DNA from: Bacillus sp. UNC41MFS5
GTDB taxonomy: Bacteria; Bacillota; Bacilli; Bacillales_B; DSM-18226
DNA length: 64,000 bases
Direction: 5' to 3'
NCBI RefSeq assembly: GCF_000686805.1
Contig: NZ_JMLP01000019.1
Coordinates: forward strand, 1-64,000
The first letter of the stretch is position 1. Each line of letters starts with the position of its first letter. The position numbers were made by a program, and so were the translations under genes. Shown here in pieces: positions 1-7,829 of this stretch. The notes under the pieces are model-generated. The model searched no databases, was not told where the DNA came from, and saw nothing but the letters and a program-made list of their open reading frames with translations.

Positions 1-758
1 CCAAATAAGCTTGCAACTCCAAGAACAAGTAAAGTAATGCTTATAAGAGAATCACTCATTCCTACATTTTTTACAAGGAATGGAGATAAATAAGTAAAAA
101 GAATTCCGTACCCTGTCATTAAAAAGAAGGTGATTGATAATGCTAAAGCAATTTTTGGTTTTTTGAACATAGCCATTTGTCTCGTTAAAGGGATTGAAGC
201 ATCACCATTCATTTTTGGTATGGTATTTAAAACAATAAAAATGACAAGTAAAACTAATATTGCGGTACCGATAAATACAAATTTCCAGCCATACGTAGAT
301 GTAATAAAACGTCCAATAGGAACACCAATGATTAATGATGCGGTAAATCCCATGACAACTGTTGCAATTGAACTGGCCTTTTTATTAGCAGGTGCAATCT
401 TGGCGGCGATATTTAAAATTGTAACGACCGCTACACCTGTACTTAAAGCCATAATAATGCGGGCAATTATAAATAATCCATACCCGGGAACAATCACTGA
501 AAGTAAATTTCCTGCAATAAAAACAAATAACGCATAGATCAGTAATTTACGTCTTTCCATTTTAGCCGTTAATACCAGTAATATAGGTGTACCGATGGCA
601 TAGGCTAATGAAAAGACTGTAATTAATTGACCAGCCGCTCCAATTGACACTCCTAGAGCCTCTGCCATTTTATCCAAAATACCTGAGATGATGGGTTGTG
701 AAGTACCGACTAAAAAACTTATCAGTGCTAAAATATAAATCCTTGCTGTATTTGACAT
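1..758 (-). CDS. MFS efflux transporter, DHA1 type (3' part missing)
   Basis: N-terminal 252 residues of a major facilitator transporter; the gene runs off the left edge. Starts MSNTARIYILALISF after a GAGGAG ribosome site 10 nt upstream. Alternating hydrophobic helices are visible, with a loop 2-3 motif A-like stretch (LTAKMERRKLLIYALF) and a helix-5 glycine/proline stretch (GFTASLIIGVPIGR). These fit drug:H+ antiporter family 1 (AraJ/YdhP/Bcr-like). Substrate cannot be told. It lies downstream of an ArsR-type regulator on the same strand, and the intervening 219 bp hold two copies of a motif that also sits before the regulator, so regulation by that protein is inferred. Confidence 0.85.
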   Translation of the reverse strand, partial: MSNTARIYILALISFLVGTSQPIISGILDKMAEALGVSIGAAGQLITVFSLAYAIGTPILLVLTAKMERRKLLIYALFVFIAGNLLSVIVPGYGLFIIARIIMALSTGVAVVTILNIAAKIAPANKKASSIATVVMGFTASLIIGVPIGRFITSTYGWKFVFIGTAILVLLVIFIVLNTIPKMNGDASIPLTRQMAMFKKPKIALALSITFFLMTGYGILFTYLSPFLVKNVGMSDSLISITLLVLGVASLF

Positions 759-802
759 GTGAAATTTTCTCCTCGATATATTATTAATTTATATATTTCT
801 AT

Positions 803-946
803 ATTTACATAAATACTGAAATAATTTTCAAAATGAAAGAACCTATTAAACCATTTTTTAATTTCCTCAAGAATTTGTTTCTTCGCTAATTTGACCCTTC
901 CATTTTCTTCGCTTATTTCAGTTATTCAGTATTTCTATAAATAATG
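803..946 (-). promoter_or_regulatory. Two putative ArsR-type operator sites before the MFS gene
   Basis: A CAGTATTT motif extending into a near-palindrome occurs inverted at 803-818 (ATTTACATAAAT core) and direct at 927-946 (ATTTCTATAAAT core). The same element with a perfect palindrome lies at 1278-1289 before the regulator. Seen directly; binding is inferred. Confidence 0.5.
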
Positions 947-977
947 AAATTAAAAGTAAAATTATTCCGCTTTAACA

Positions 978-1241
978 TTAAAGTAAAGCGGGAGCGTATT
1001 GAGCAAGGACTTCTCGTTGTAGACTGTAATATCTGAAGGTTCCCTCTCTGCGAACTGCTAATAATCCGCAATCGAGTAATGGTTTTAAATGATGCGTCAA
1101 TGTTGAGTTGTTCGGGACTTTTAATTGATTTGCCATTTCTAGGCAAGCTAACTCTGATTGTTGAGTAAGTAATTTTACGATTTGTAAACGAGTCGATTCA
1201 CCTAGTGCCTTATAGACTTTTACTGCAATATCATCATTCAC
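978..1241 (-). CDS. ArsR/SmtB-family HTH regulator
   Basis: 87-residue winged-helix repressor of ArsR type. The start is taken as GTG at 1241 because AAAGGAGG precedes it at good spacing; the longer upstream frame lacks such a site. An alpha1 helix (VYKALGESTRLQIVKLL) leads into the HTH (ACLEMANQLKVPNNSTLTHHL) and beta-wing (RREGTFRYYSL). Only two cysteines (C33, C58) are present and the metal-sensing ELCVCDL motif is absent, so it probably senses something other than arsenite, or a redox/organic signal. It likely represses itself and the downstream MFS transporter through the shared CAGTATTT palindromes. Confidence 0.85.
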   Translation of the reverse strand: MNDDIAVKVYKALGESTRLQIVKLLTQQSELACLEMANQLKVPNNSTLTHHLKPLLDCGLLAVRREGTFRYYSLQREVLAQYAPALL

Positions 1242-1273
1242 TGTTAAAAACCTCCTTTCAGCAACCATTATTC

Positions 1274-1295
1274 CAGTATTTCTAGAAATTTTATA
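1274..1295 (-). promoter_or_regulatory. Palindromic operator before the ArsR gene
   Basis: CAGTATTTCTAGAAAT contains the perfect 12-bp palindrome ATTTCTAGAAAT (1278-1289), close to the regulator start codon. It matches the two sites before the MFS gene, suggesting autoregulation. Confidence 0.5.
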
Positions 1296-1520
1296 TTTAA
1301 TCAGAGATGCTCTGTCAATTGAGCTGCCATCACAAATATATCTAACAAACAAAGGAACATATAAAGCTATTTTTTTACAGCATAACGCTCCTCCTGAATA
1401 ATTCCAATTGAATTGTCAATAAACGTAATTTTTTAAAAGTCGATCTATCCATACTTTATATTAAGTTGGCTTGCTCGTTTATGAAATCTGAGTAAAGCGA
1501 TCAGTATAGTCTACAATTTT

Positions 1521-1566
1521 ATACCAACAACCTTTACTTATTAGTGAAAGTAACGGTTGTTGGTAT
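1521..1566 (-). terminator. Perfect inverted repeat after the TetR gene
   Basis: 12-bp arms ATACCAACAACC and GGTTGTTGGTAT are perfectly complementary, with an inner TTACTT/AAGTAA extension. It begins 9 nt past the TetR stop codon. The run of T after it is weak (TATAAAATT on the minus strand), so it could instead be a 3' mRNA-stabilising hairpin. Confidence 0.5.
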
Positions 1567-1574
1567 GTAAGCTG

Positions 1575-2129
1575 CTATTTATCAGTAAGATTGCTTACTT
1601 GTTTCATAAAATCGGCGATAAGGTCCTTTCCAAGCACACGTTGGTATTGAAGAACCCCTTTACCAGCAGCCAAAATCATTAGGGCAAGAGAATCGACATC
1701 GACTGAAGATTGAAGGTCACCTTGTTCCTGTATTTCCCGGAGTATATTCGTAATAATTAATAGTTCCTTTTCGCTTATTTCCTTTACCTTTTTCTGCATT
1801 GCCTCAGGCAAAGATTCAAAATCTGTTTGTAAGGACGAGATTGGGCAAATGTCATAACATCTAAATCGTTCCATTCTGTCCGTAAAAAAATTCTTTAGCT
1901 TCTCTTTTGGCGATATAGAGGCATTGCTATTCGAAAATCTATCCAATCGTTGCATGATCCTATCGGTAATCGCCGCTCCTAGATCCTCCTTTTTCTCAAA
2001 ATGATAGTGAATGCTTGCCTTTGTGACACCCAGTTGTTTAGAAATGTCATCGTAGCTAAACGCTACATACCCTTTTTGTTGAATTAACTGCATTGCTAAA
2101 TCTATTATTTGTACTTTTCGATTTTCCAT
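1575..2129 (-). CDS. TetR/AcrR-family transcriptional regulator
   Basis: 184-residue repressor. The N-terminal TetR HTH is clear (IDLAMQLIQQKGYVAFSYDD, then KQLGVTKASIHYHF at about residues 30-45). The C-terminal ligand domain is the usual length. It is read in the same direction as, and just downstream of, a 14-helix type MFS efflux gene. Its own promoter has an 18-bp palindrome filling the spacer between -35 TTGACA and -10 TAAAAT, so tight autorepression is likely. Probably also controls the pump; the ligand is unknown. Confidence 0.88.
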   Translation of the reverse strand: MENRKVQIIDLAMQLIQQKGYVAFSYDDISKQLGVTKASIHYHFEKKEDLGAAITDRIMQRLDRFSNSNASISPKEKLKNFFTDRMERFRCYDICPISSLQTDFESLPEAMQKKVKEISEKELLIITNILREIQEQGDLQSSVDVDSLALMILAAGKGVLQYQRVLGKDLIADFMKQVSNLTDK

Positions 2130-2135
2130 AGTGCA

Positions 2136-2164
2136 ATTTTAACTTACTAATAGGTAAGTGTCAA
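2136..2164 (-). promoter_or_regulatory. SigA promoter with TetR operator in the spacer
   Basis: On the minus strand -35 TTGACA (2159-2164) and -10 TAAAAT (2136-2141) are exactly 17 bp apart. The spacer carries ACTTACCTATTAGTAAGT (2142-2159), an inverted repeat with ACTTAC arms. Binding by the adjacent TetR protein would occlude RNA polymerase. Confidence 0.65.
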
Positions 2165-2234
2165 TACCTCCATGATGTTACTGGCCACTTTTTATTTACC
2201 AAATCTATTTTTCCTCAATTGTTCATTTATTTCG

Positions 2235-3590
2235 CTATCTCGCCCGCGCTTTTTCCGTTATGTTACCCCTCGAAGACTCGGACCGACGGACGGATAGCAT
2301 GTACCAGAGCAGCGTGATTAACGAGAAAATGCATACCGCAATTAAAGTGCCGTACACATTTTCATAGGCACGAACCAGCGAATTCTTTTTTTGAAATTCG
2401 AGTAATATACCGCAAACCGCAACGGAAAATGAACCGCCGAAAAACTGGATGAGTTGCATAAATCCCATTCCTGAACCGATCAACTTGTTCGGCAAAATAC
2501 GTGACGTTTCGTAGTTTAAAGAAGCTAACGTTACAGAGGTCGCAGGCGAGAAGAATAGGTACCCGAGCAAGATGACAGTCGGTGATGTGCCTAGGTCTGC
2601 CCAAAAGGCTATCAAAACGAGAACTAAAATCCCATGCCCGAGTATCAGAAACCGCACACTGCCGTACTGGTCGATCCAGCGTCCGATGAAGAACGTGAGA
2701 AAGGCTGATAAAACGGCGCCTGGTCCGATAGTAAAGCCGATAGCCAACGGAGATTTGCCAAATAGATTAGCAAGTGCCAGTGGCATTAAAAACAAGTTAC
2801 CGATATTCAGCACCATAAGGAAGAAACCGACAACAAGGAGTTTCCGGTACATTGGCTTTGCCAAGAGTTCCGGGTTGATAAAAGATTCTTTCGTGCGTTT
2901 GAGGTGCCAGACATGGGCAGCAATCGATAACAATCCGGCTGTCAGCCAGACGGCTGAACGTTGCGTTACGGCGGTGAGAAGAGTCACCGCATGGACGACA
3001 GTCAGAAAAGCGCCGGTTATATCAAACCGGAAAAGCTTTGGCTCCTCTTTGGGGAGCAGGCGCAGCAGAATTGGGAGAAGAGCAAGCACATGGCAAGAGA
3101 CAGCAAATAACCATTTCCAGCCGATGTACTCGCTGATCATCCCACCGACGATTGGCCCGAGGCCAAATGCCATGGCAGTTCCCGCCGAAATCATTGAAAT
3201 TGCTCTGCCTCGCCTTTCATAAGGAATATACCGGCTGGCTAAAACGAGGCCAAGTCCCGGCATCACGCCTGCGCCGGCGGACTGCGCAATTCGAGCTATT
3301 AGCAGAGCTTGAAAATTCGTCGCGAAGATGCCGAATACGGAAGAAAGCCCCAGTATCATGAGTCCAACTGCCAGCAATCTTCGAATAGGCAGGACGTCGG
3401 AAAGTCTGCTGAAAATCACCGTTGATAATCCATATCCGATCGAGTAACTTGAAACAATCCACGATCCAAGTGACGCCGAAACCCCGATATCCTTAATGAT
3501 GCTCGGAATGGAGACGTTAAACATCGTCGTGTTCATCATGACGATGAACAGTCCGAACGTCCATACCGGCATTACGATTTTGTCATTCAT
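2235..3590 (-). CDS. MFS multidrug/tetracycline-type efflux transporter (DHA2/TetA(L)-like)
   Basis: 451 residues, about 14 hydrophobic segments. N-terminal NTTMFNVSIPSI, motif A (FSRLSDVLPIRRLL) and the antiporter motif C (AMAFGLGPIVGG, about residues 139-150) place it with TetA(L)/TetK/QacA-type proton antiporters. AGGAG precedes the ATG. It is visibly richer in G+C than its neighbours, with many CGG/GCG codons, which suggests horizontal gain. The flanking TetR genes (downstream 1575-2129 and upstream 3651-4256, all minus strand) are candidate regulators. Substrate cannot be assigned; tetracycline resistance is not proven by this level of similarity. Confidence 0.85.
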   Translation of the reverse strand: MNDKIVMPVWTFGLFIVMMNTTMFNVSIPSIIKDIGVSASLGSWIVSSYSIGYGLSTVIFSRLSDVLPIRRLLAVGLMILGLSSVFGIFATNFQALLIARIAQSAGAGVMPGLGLVLASRYIPYERRGRAISMISAGTAMAFGLGPIVGGMISEYIGWKWLFAVSCHVLALLPILLRLLPKEEPKLFRFDITGAFLTVVHAVTLLTAVTQRSAVWLTAGLLSIAAHVWHLKRTKESFINPELLAKPMYRKLLVVGFFLMVLNIGNLFLMPLALANLFGKSPLAIGFTIGPGAVLSAFLTFFIGRWIDQYGSVRFLILGHGILVLVLIAFWADLGTSPTVILLGYLFFSPATSVTLASLNYETSRILPNKLIGSGMGFMQLIQFFGGSFSVAVCGILLEFQKKNSLVRAYENVYGTLIAVCIFSLITLLWYMLSVRRSESSRGNITEKARAR

Positions 3591-3650
3591 ATTGTTAGCT
3601 CCTATCCGATGTTATTTTTTATTCTTTAAATAAAGTGAATAATTCAATTC

Positions 3651-4256
3651 TCAACCTTTATTATTCGTCGTTTCAAGTTTAGCTAGGTAATCTCTTAAGA
3701 AGCCAATAGAGCGGTTTATATAAATGGGGTCATAATATAGCTTTGTCATCATAAGAGAACCCTCAATTGTGGATATAAATATAGTTGTAAAAGTTTCAGA
3801 ATCTATTGTAGAAATGATTTCTCCGTTTTTTATCCCCTTTCGAACTATTCGAACAATCATGGAATATAAATCATTCATGGCCCTTACTGTCGCCTCCCGT
3901 AAATCGGGATGTGCATCATCTGACTCTATCGCTGCATTTAAGATCGGACAACCTCCAGGAATAGGCTTCCCTTCTACTAATAACAAAAAAACATCAAGTA
4001 TAGCATACAGCTTTTCAATAGTAGTATTTTGGTTATCAATTGCTTTTTGAAAAGTCATGGACATGGTATTAATTGAGTAGGAAAATGCTTCCAATGAAAG
4101 TTCTGCTTTACTTTTAAAATGATTATATATTCCTCCCTTTTCCATCCCGGTTTCTTCCATGATAGCAGTAATAGAAGTACTCATATAACCTTCTATATTT
4201 AATAGCCCAGAGGCTTTTTCAATAATCATCTGCTTCGTTCGTTCGCCTTTGCGCAT
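3651..4256 (-). CDS. TetR-family transcriptional regulator
   Basis: 201 residues; HTH at about 12-55 (IIEKASGLLNIEGYMSTSIT, MEKGGIYNHFKSKAELSLEA). C-terminal region carries a GKPIPGGCPILNAAIE stretch seen in the YxaF/LmrA-like TetR_C group. Divergent from the hotdog thioesterase; two inverted copies of AACAGACCGTT lie in the shared intergenic region just downstream of each -10, so it probably represses both itself and the thioesterase. Inducer unknown; an acyl-CoA or aromatic compound would fit the target gene. Confidence 0.88.
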   Translation of the reverse strand: MRKGERTKQMIIEKASGLLNIEGYMSTSITAIMEETGMEKGGIYNHFKSKAELSLEAFSYSINTMSMTFQKAIDNQNTTIEKLYAILDVFLLLVEGKPIPGGCPILNAAIESDDAHPDLREATVRAMNDLYSMIVRIVRKGIKNGEIISTIDSETFTTIFISTIEGSLMMTKLYYDPIYINRSIGFLRDYLAKLETTNNKG

Positions 4257-4287
4257 ATTTTTGTCCTCTTTTCTGACTGATTTTTCA

Positions 4288-4303
4288 AACTGAACGGTCT
4301 GTT
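4288..4303 (-). promoter_or_regulatory. TetR operator, regulator side
   Basis: On the minus strand AACAGACCGTTCAGTT is an imperfect palindrome (AACnGAnC half sites). It lies right after a TATACT -10-like box, so a bound repressor would block its own transcription. Confidence 0.6.
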
Positions 4304-4367
4304 AAATTTAGTATAACTCTATAAGTCTTCAAAATCACTTTATCTTTATCTGAACATTGCAATTATA

Positions 4368-4417
4368 TTGACAAATAAAATCTATTAAAGTATATAATAA
4401 AAACAGACCGTTTTGTA
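4368..4417 (+). promoter_or_regulatory. Thioesterase promoter with TetR operator
   Basis: -35 TTGACA (4368-4373) and a TATATAAT -10 region (4391-4398) are followed by AACAGACCGTTTTGT (4402-4416), which repeats the operator core found before the TetR gene. A GGAGGG ribosome site follows at 4429. Confidence 0.65.
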
Positions 4418-4442
4418 TTTTTTATAATGGAGGGTTGTTAAA

Positions 4443-4883
4443 ATGAGTAAAAAAGTTCTTGATATGCAAAAAATTATGAATGGTGAAGTTCCACCACCAC
4501 CCATTGCAAGGTTAATTGGGGCGGAGCTGGTAGATGTCGAAGAAGGAAAAGCAGTTTTTGAATTAGAATGTAATACAGAAAAACATGCAAATCCTATGGG
4601 GACAATCCACGGTGGGATTCTATGTGATATTGCCGATATGGCGATGGGTGTAGCCTTTGCGAGTACATTAGAAACTAATGAATCCTTTACAACCGTTGAA
4701 CTTAAAATTAACTATTTAAAACCCGTCTGGAACGAAAAAATTATAGCAAAAGGAGAGGTTATGAAAAGAGGAAACACTATAGGGTTGATTAAGTGTGATG
4801 TTTTTGATGAAGGAGGTTCCCTAGTCGCCCATGCTTTAAGCACATGTATGATTCTTCGAGGAGAAAAATCAGCAGGAAGATAG
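4443..4883 (+). CDS. PaaI-like hotdog-fold thioesterase
   Basis: 146-residue single-domain hotdog protein. The conserved PaaI loop and helix are visible (NPMGTIHGGILCDIADMAMG, about residues 50-69), with the HGG motif and an acidic residue on the hotdog helix. The C-terminal strands (TTVELKINYLKPVW, GLIKCDVFDEGGSLVAHA) complete the fold. Such proteins hydrolyse acyl- or phenylacetyl-CoA thioesters as tetramers. Preceded by TGGAGGG 8 nt before ATG and a TetR-controlled promoter. The specific CoA substrate cannot be read from sequence. Confidence 0.88.
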   Translation: MSKKVLDMQKIMNGEVPPPPIARLIGAELVDVEEGKAVFELECNTEKHANPMGTIHGGILCDIADMAMGVAFASTLETNESFTTVELKINYLKPVWNEKIIAKGEVMKRGNTIGLIKCDVFDEGGSLVAHALSTCMILRGEKSAGR

Positions 4884-5053
4884 GAGTACAAATTTAGCTT
4901 ATAAATTACTGGTAATGTTCCAGCGGATCCAAATGGTTTATTATCTTATCAAAACAAGAGTCTAGCTGTTCATTTTTGTTTAACAGAAAACAATAATCAT
5001 TTATAAAACAGCCTTATTTTATATATTAGTTTTTTGGCAGGGGGTCATAAAAA

Positions 5054-5215
5054 CTGAAAAATGGTGATATTATAATTTTCAATGGAGAGAAATTTATCAT
5101 TCAATGGATATATGAAAGTGGGTATTGTGAAATAAAACATATTGACAAAATTAGAAATGAACTTGTCCATATTTCAGATATTCAAATCCATTTGAAACAA
5201 AACTTTAAAATTTAA
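5054..5215 (+). CDS. Small uncharacterised protein with a CTG start
   Basis: A 53-codon frame reads (L/M)KNGDIIIFNGEKFI then QWIYESGYCEIKH and ends at TAA 5213-5215. No ATG, GTG or TTG occurs at the front: an in-frame TAA lies two codons before the CTG at 5054, and AGGGGG (5039-5044) sits 9 nt upstream of it, exactly where a ribosome site should be. Balanced amino-acid use and a following T-rich terminator hairpin (5262-5294) support a real gene. It could also be a gene whose ATG mutated to CTG. Function unknown; the beta-rich, charged pattern suggests a soluble protein. Confidence 0.55.
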   Translation: MKNGDIIIFNGEKFIIQWIYESGYCEIKHIDKIRNELVHISDIQIHLKQNFKI

Positions 5216-5261
5216 CAAAAATTTCTCTCTTATTTAACCATAGTGCTTGAGTGGATGATGA

Positions 5262-5294
5262 TAAAGCTGCTTTTTACAGCAGCTTTATTTTTTG
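5262..5294 (+). terminator. Rho-independent terminator
   Basis: TAAAGCTGC / GCAGCTTTA stem with an 8-nt loop followed by a T-run; about 47 nt past the small CTG-start gene. Confidence 0.8.
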
Positions 5295-5437
5295 TGTTGG
5301 CGTGGCCTGTTAGTAAAGAACGGGTGCAATAGTTTAAGATTATCAACTGTTTAAGCGTCTTTTTTTGCTTGTTGCACTACCATGAAAATTAAATTCTGTG
5401 AGATCCGAAAAATAGTTTTGAATTGAGCATTTATGTC

Positions 5438-5472
5438 TAAAACGCCTCTGAATTGTCCTGAGGCGTTTTATT
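5438..5472. terminator. Bidirectional terminator hairpin
   Basis: AAAACGCCTC / GAGGCGTTTT perfect stem with A-run before and T-rich tract after; lies downstream of the Ohr gene on the minus strand. Apart from the small ORF and these two hairpins, 4884-5590 shows nothing. Confidence 0.75.
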
Positions 5473-5590
5473 TAATTCTCAGTATTAATTTTTTGGTATT
5501 AAAAATGTAAGACAAACTTATATTGCAGAACACTTTCCTCCACAAGCCATTTATTTTTTTAATAAATTAGATCCAACCAATGAATTTGAT

Positions 5591-6019
5591 TTATTCAACA
5601 ACCTGGAGAGTGACGTCAATATTCCCTCTTGTGGCTTTTGAGTATGGACAGAATTCGTGGGCCTTATGTACAAGCTCTTCTAATTTTTCCTTTTCCACAC
5701 CAGTCCCTTTTACTTGCAACGTTACCGCAATTTTGAATCCTTGATCGGCCTCATCTTTTAAGAAATCTACATTTGCCGTTACTTGTGATTCGAATTTGAC
5801 ATGTTCCTGCCTTGCGATGTGCTGTAAAGCCCCATCGAAACAAGCAGAGTAACCGCTAGCGAACAACTGTTCAGGGTTTGTCGCGTTTGGTAATTCTTTC
5901 GCTCTTGGGGAGCCGGGCATTGCTAAATCCACTTTTATCTTGCCATCAGATGATTCAACTCTGCCTTGTCTTCCTCCACTAGCTGTTGCAGATGATGTGA
6001 ATAATGGTTTTGTAGTCAT
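5591..6019 (-). CDS. ohr: Organic hydroperoxide reductase (Ohr/OsmC family)
   Basis: 142 residues from ATG 6019, chosen because GGAG lies just upstream; an upstream in-frame ATG has no such site. Catalytic cysteines C60 (SGYSACFDGAL) and C124 (EFCPYSKATRG), the N-terminal GGRQGRVES stretch bearing the Arg, and E50 are present. Ohr reduces organic hydroperoxides and peroxynitrite using lipoyl-dependent thiols in the cytoplasm. No OhrR-type regulator is adjacent; the nearest MarR protein (8954) looks MhqR-like, so peroxide control may be elsewhere. Confidence 0.93.
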   Translation of the reverse strand: MTTKPLFTSSATASGGRQGRVESSDGKIKVDLAMPGSPRAKELPNATNPEQLFASGYSACFDGALQHIARQEHVKFESQVTANVDFLKDEADQGFKIAVTLQVKGTGVEKEKLEELVHKAHEFCPYSKATRGNIDVTLQVVE

Positions 6020-6155
6020 CGATTTTCTCCTTTTTAAAGAATAATGTCTTGCCTTAATGTTCACAAAGAGATAGCTTATTACCCTTAATTCAAAACCTAA
6101 CATTTTGAAAAGCTAATCTGAAATTTCCGACTAGCTTTTCTTATCGGTCAAAATG

Positions 6156-6767
6156 TTATTGATTCGCTTTTTTGACCCACTCCGCAACTGTAACGGTACG
6201 TTTAGCTTGATGTTTAACAGCGGCCTGTACGTCTTCGATCATTTTCCCATCTTGTCCAACAGTAACACTTGTTCCATAAGGGTTACCACCTGCTCCGAAG
6301 GTGACTGGATCTGTATAACCAGGAGCTGCTACAATTGCACCCCAATGATACATGGTGGTATAAAGGGATAAAATCGTTGCTTCTTGACCGCCATGAGGAT
6401 TTTGTGCAGAAGCCATGGCGCTAACTACTTTGTTTACAAGTTTTCCGTTAAACCATAAACCTCCGGTTGTATCCAAAAATTGCTTCATTTGTGCAGGCAT
6501 GTTACCAAATCGCGTAGGTACACTGAAGATAATGGCATCTGCCCATTCCAAATCATTTAATGTTACTTCAGGTACTGCCTTTGTTGCTTCAACATGAGCT
6601 TTCCAACCAGGATTTCCTTCAATAACTGATTGTGGTGCAAGCTCAGGGACTTTTAATACTTTTACTTCAGCACCCGCTACTTTTGCTCCTTCTTCAGCCC
6701 ATTTTGCTAATTGATAGTTTGTTCCACCCATGCTGTAATAAATTACGGCTAATTTTACATTTGTCAT
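6156..6767 (-). CDS. WrbA-like NAD(P)H:quinone oxidoreductase
   Basis: 203 residues from ATG 6767, preceded by AAAGGAGGTC; the longer frame adds 18 residues without a ribosome site. Flavodoxin-like fold with the FMN phosphate loop (YSMGGTNYQLA), the WrbA motif PTRFGNMPAQMKQFLD (about 80-95) and GGQEATILSLYTTMYHWG. WrbA reduces quinones by two electrons to hydroquinones, avoiding semiquinone redox cycling. It stands among Ohr, MhqD-like and MhqO-like genes, which fits a quinone and electrophile detoxification block. Confidence 0.9.
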   Translation of the reverse strand: MTNVKLAVIYYSMGGTNYQLAKWAEEGAKVAGAEVKVLKVPELAPQSVIEGNPGWKAHVEATKAVPEVTLNDLEWADAIIFSVPTRFGNMPAQMKQFLDTTGGLWFNGKLVNKVVSAMASAQNPHGGQEATILSLYTTMYHWGAIVAAPGYTDPVTFGAGGNPYGTSVTVGQDGKMIEDVQAAVKHQAKRTVTVAEWVKKANQ

Positions 6768-6954
6768 AGTTTCGACCTCCTTTTCTGATGAATCCCCAAA
6801 TAGTTTTGATAAAAAACCCATTTTAATACACCACCTATTTTCTCAATCATTTTCAATTAATATTCATTATAATGCCGTTTCTTTATTTTTTTGATTCTCA
6901 TTAAAAAACAGTTGATTTATATTCGATTCATTGTCTGAAATTTTTATTATTTAA

Positions 6955-7560
6955 TTATAGTTTGCGATACCATTGTGCTGCTTCTTCTACCTCTTCGACG
7001 GTTAACTGATGGCCTCTATTCTCCCAATGAAGTTCAACCTTTGCGTTTGCGTGCTCAAGTAACGATTGTAGTTCAGCAGATTCCAATGGTGAGCAGATTG
7101 GGTCATTTGTTCCAGCAGCAATAAATACTGACTTCCCTGACAAATCTGGAAGATCAATTCCTTTTCTCGGCACCATTGGATGATGAAGAATGGCACCCTT
7201 TAATGCATTTTGATAATGGAATAATAAACTAGCGGCAATATTTGCGCCATTTGAATACCCAATTGCCAAAATATTATTTCGGTCAAAACCATATTTTTGT
7301 GATGCTTCGTCAAGAAACTCATTTAACTCCTTTGTTCTGAATATTAAATCTTCTTCATCAAAAACTCCTTCAGCTAATCTTCGGAAAAATCGAGGCATTC
7401 CATTTTCCAATATATTCCCACGTACACTTAATACTGAAGCCTCATCATCAATTCTTCCCGCAAGTGGCAGCAGGTCTAATTCATTTCCACCTGTACCGTG
7501 TAGCAACAGTAAAGTTGGTTTTGATGGATCAGTCCCCTTATTAAATATATGTTTCATCAT
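6955..7560 (-). CDS. MhqD-like carboxylesterase (alpha/beta hydrolase)
   Basis: 201 residues, the length I recall for B. subtilis MhqD. Serine hydrolase motifs: LLLLHGTGG oxyanion region, nucleophile in GYSNGANIA, Asp in GTNDPICSP, His in NRGHQLT. GGAG precedes two tandem ATGs; the second (7557) has better spacing. The first ATG overlaps the stop of the broken dioxygenase remnant in an ATGA, a sign that the two genes were translationally coupled. In B. subtilis, mhqD and ring-cleavage dioxygenases are co-regulated by MhqR in response to methylhydroquinone. Confidence 0.88.
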   Translation of the reverse strand: MMKHIFNKGTDPSKPTLLLLHGTGGNELDLLPLAGRIDDEASVLSVRGNILENGMPRFFRRLAEGVFDEEDLIFRTKELNEFLDEASQKYGFDRNNILAIGYSNGANIAASLLFHYQNALKGAILHHPMVPRKGIDLPDLSGKSVFIAAGTNDPICSPLESAELQSLLEHANAKVELHWENRGHQLTVEEVEEAAQWYRKL

Positions 7561-7829
7561 TTATCTCCTTCCAATACTCGAACCTCCGCAAAAGGTAAGG
7601 TTTCTTCTAATTCTTCACGCTTTGACTCTAACCATGAAGGTAACATAAGTTTTTTTCCAAGTTCAGCGACAGGTTCATCAACCGAAAAGCCTGGCGGGTC
7701 GGTCGCTATTTCGAAGATGATTCCCCCTTCTTCATGAAAATAAAGAGCTTTAAAGTAGTTTCCGATCAAGTATTTCTGTCGGATCGTCCAGAGGCTTATC
7801 ATATCGAAACAATTCTTCCTTTTCGTGAA
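7557..7829 (-). pseudogene. C-terminal remnant of a second MhqO/MhqE-like dioxygenase
   Basis: The stretch encodes [23 protein letters not shown] and LGKKLMLPS, closely matching residues about 249-290 of the intact dioxygenase next door. Only the last ~60 residues of the fold remain in an open frame starting at 7802. Further upstream another frame reads [20 protein letters not shown] and joins by one extra A in GATCGGAAACTAC: removing it restores an ILDRNYF junction like QDRNYF in the neighbour. So this is a copy of the VOC dioxygenase, truncated at its 5' end and frameshifted. Confidence 0.8.

Noticed and set aside
978..1352. 124-residue version of the ArsR regulator
   Set aside because: The extra N-terminal 37 residues lack a ribosome site and ArsR-like composition; the AAAGGAGG site selects GTG at 1241.
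2572..3222. 216-codon plus-strand ORF antisense to the MFS gene
   Set aside because: Basic, Arg/Pro/Thr-rich translation typical of the shadow of a G+C-rich membrane protein gene; the opposite strand has full transporter motifs.
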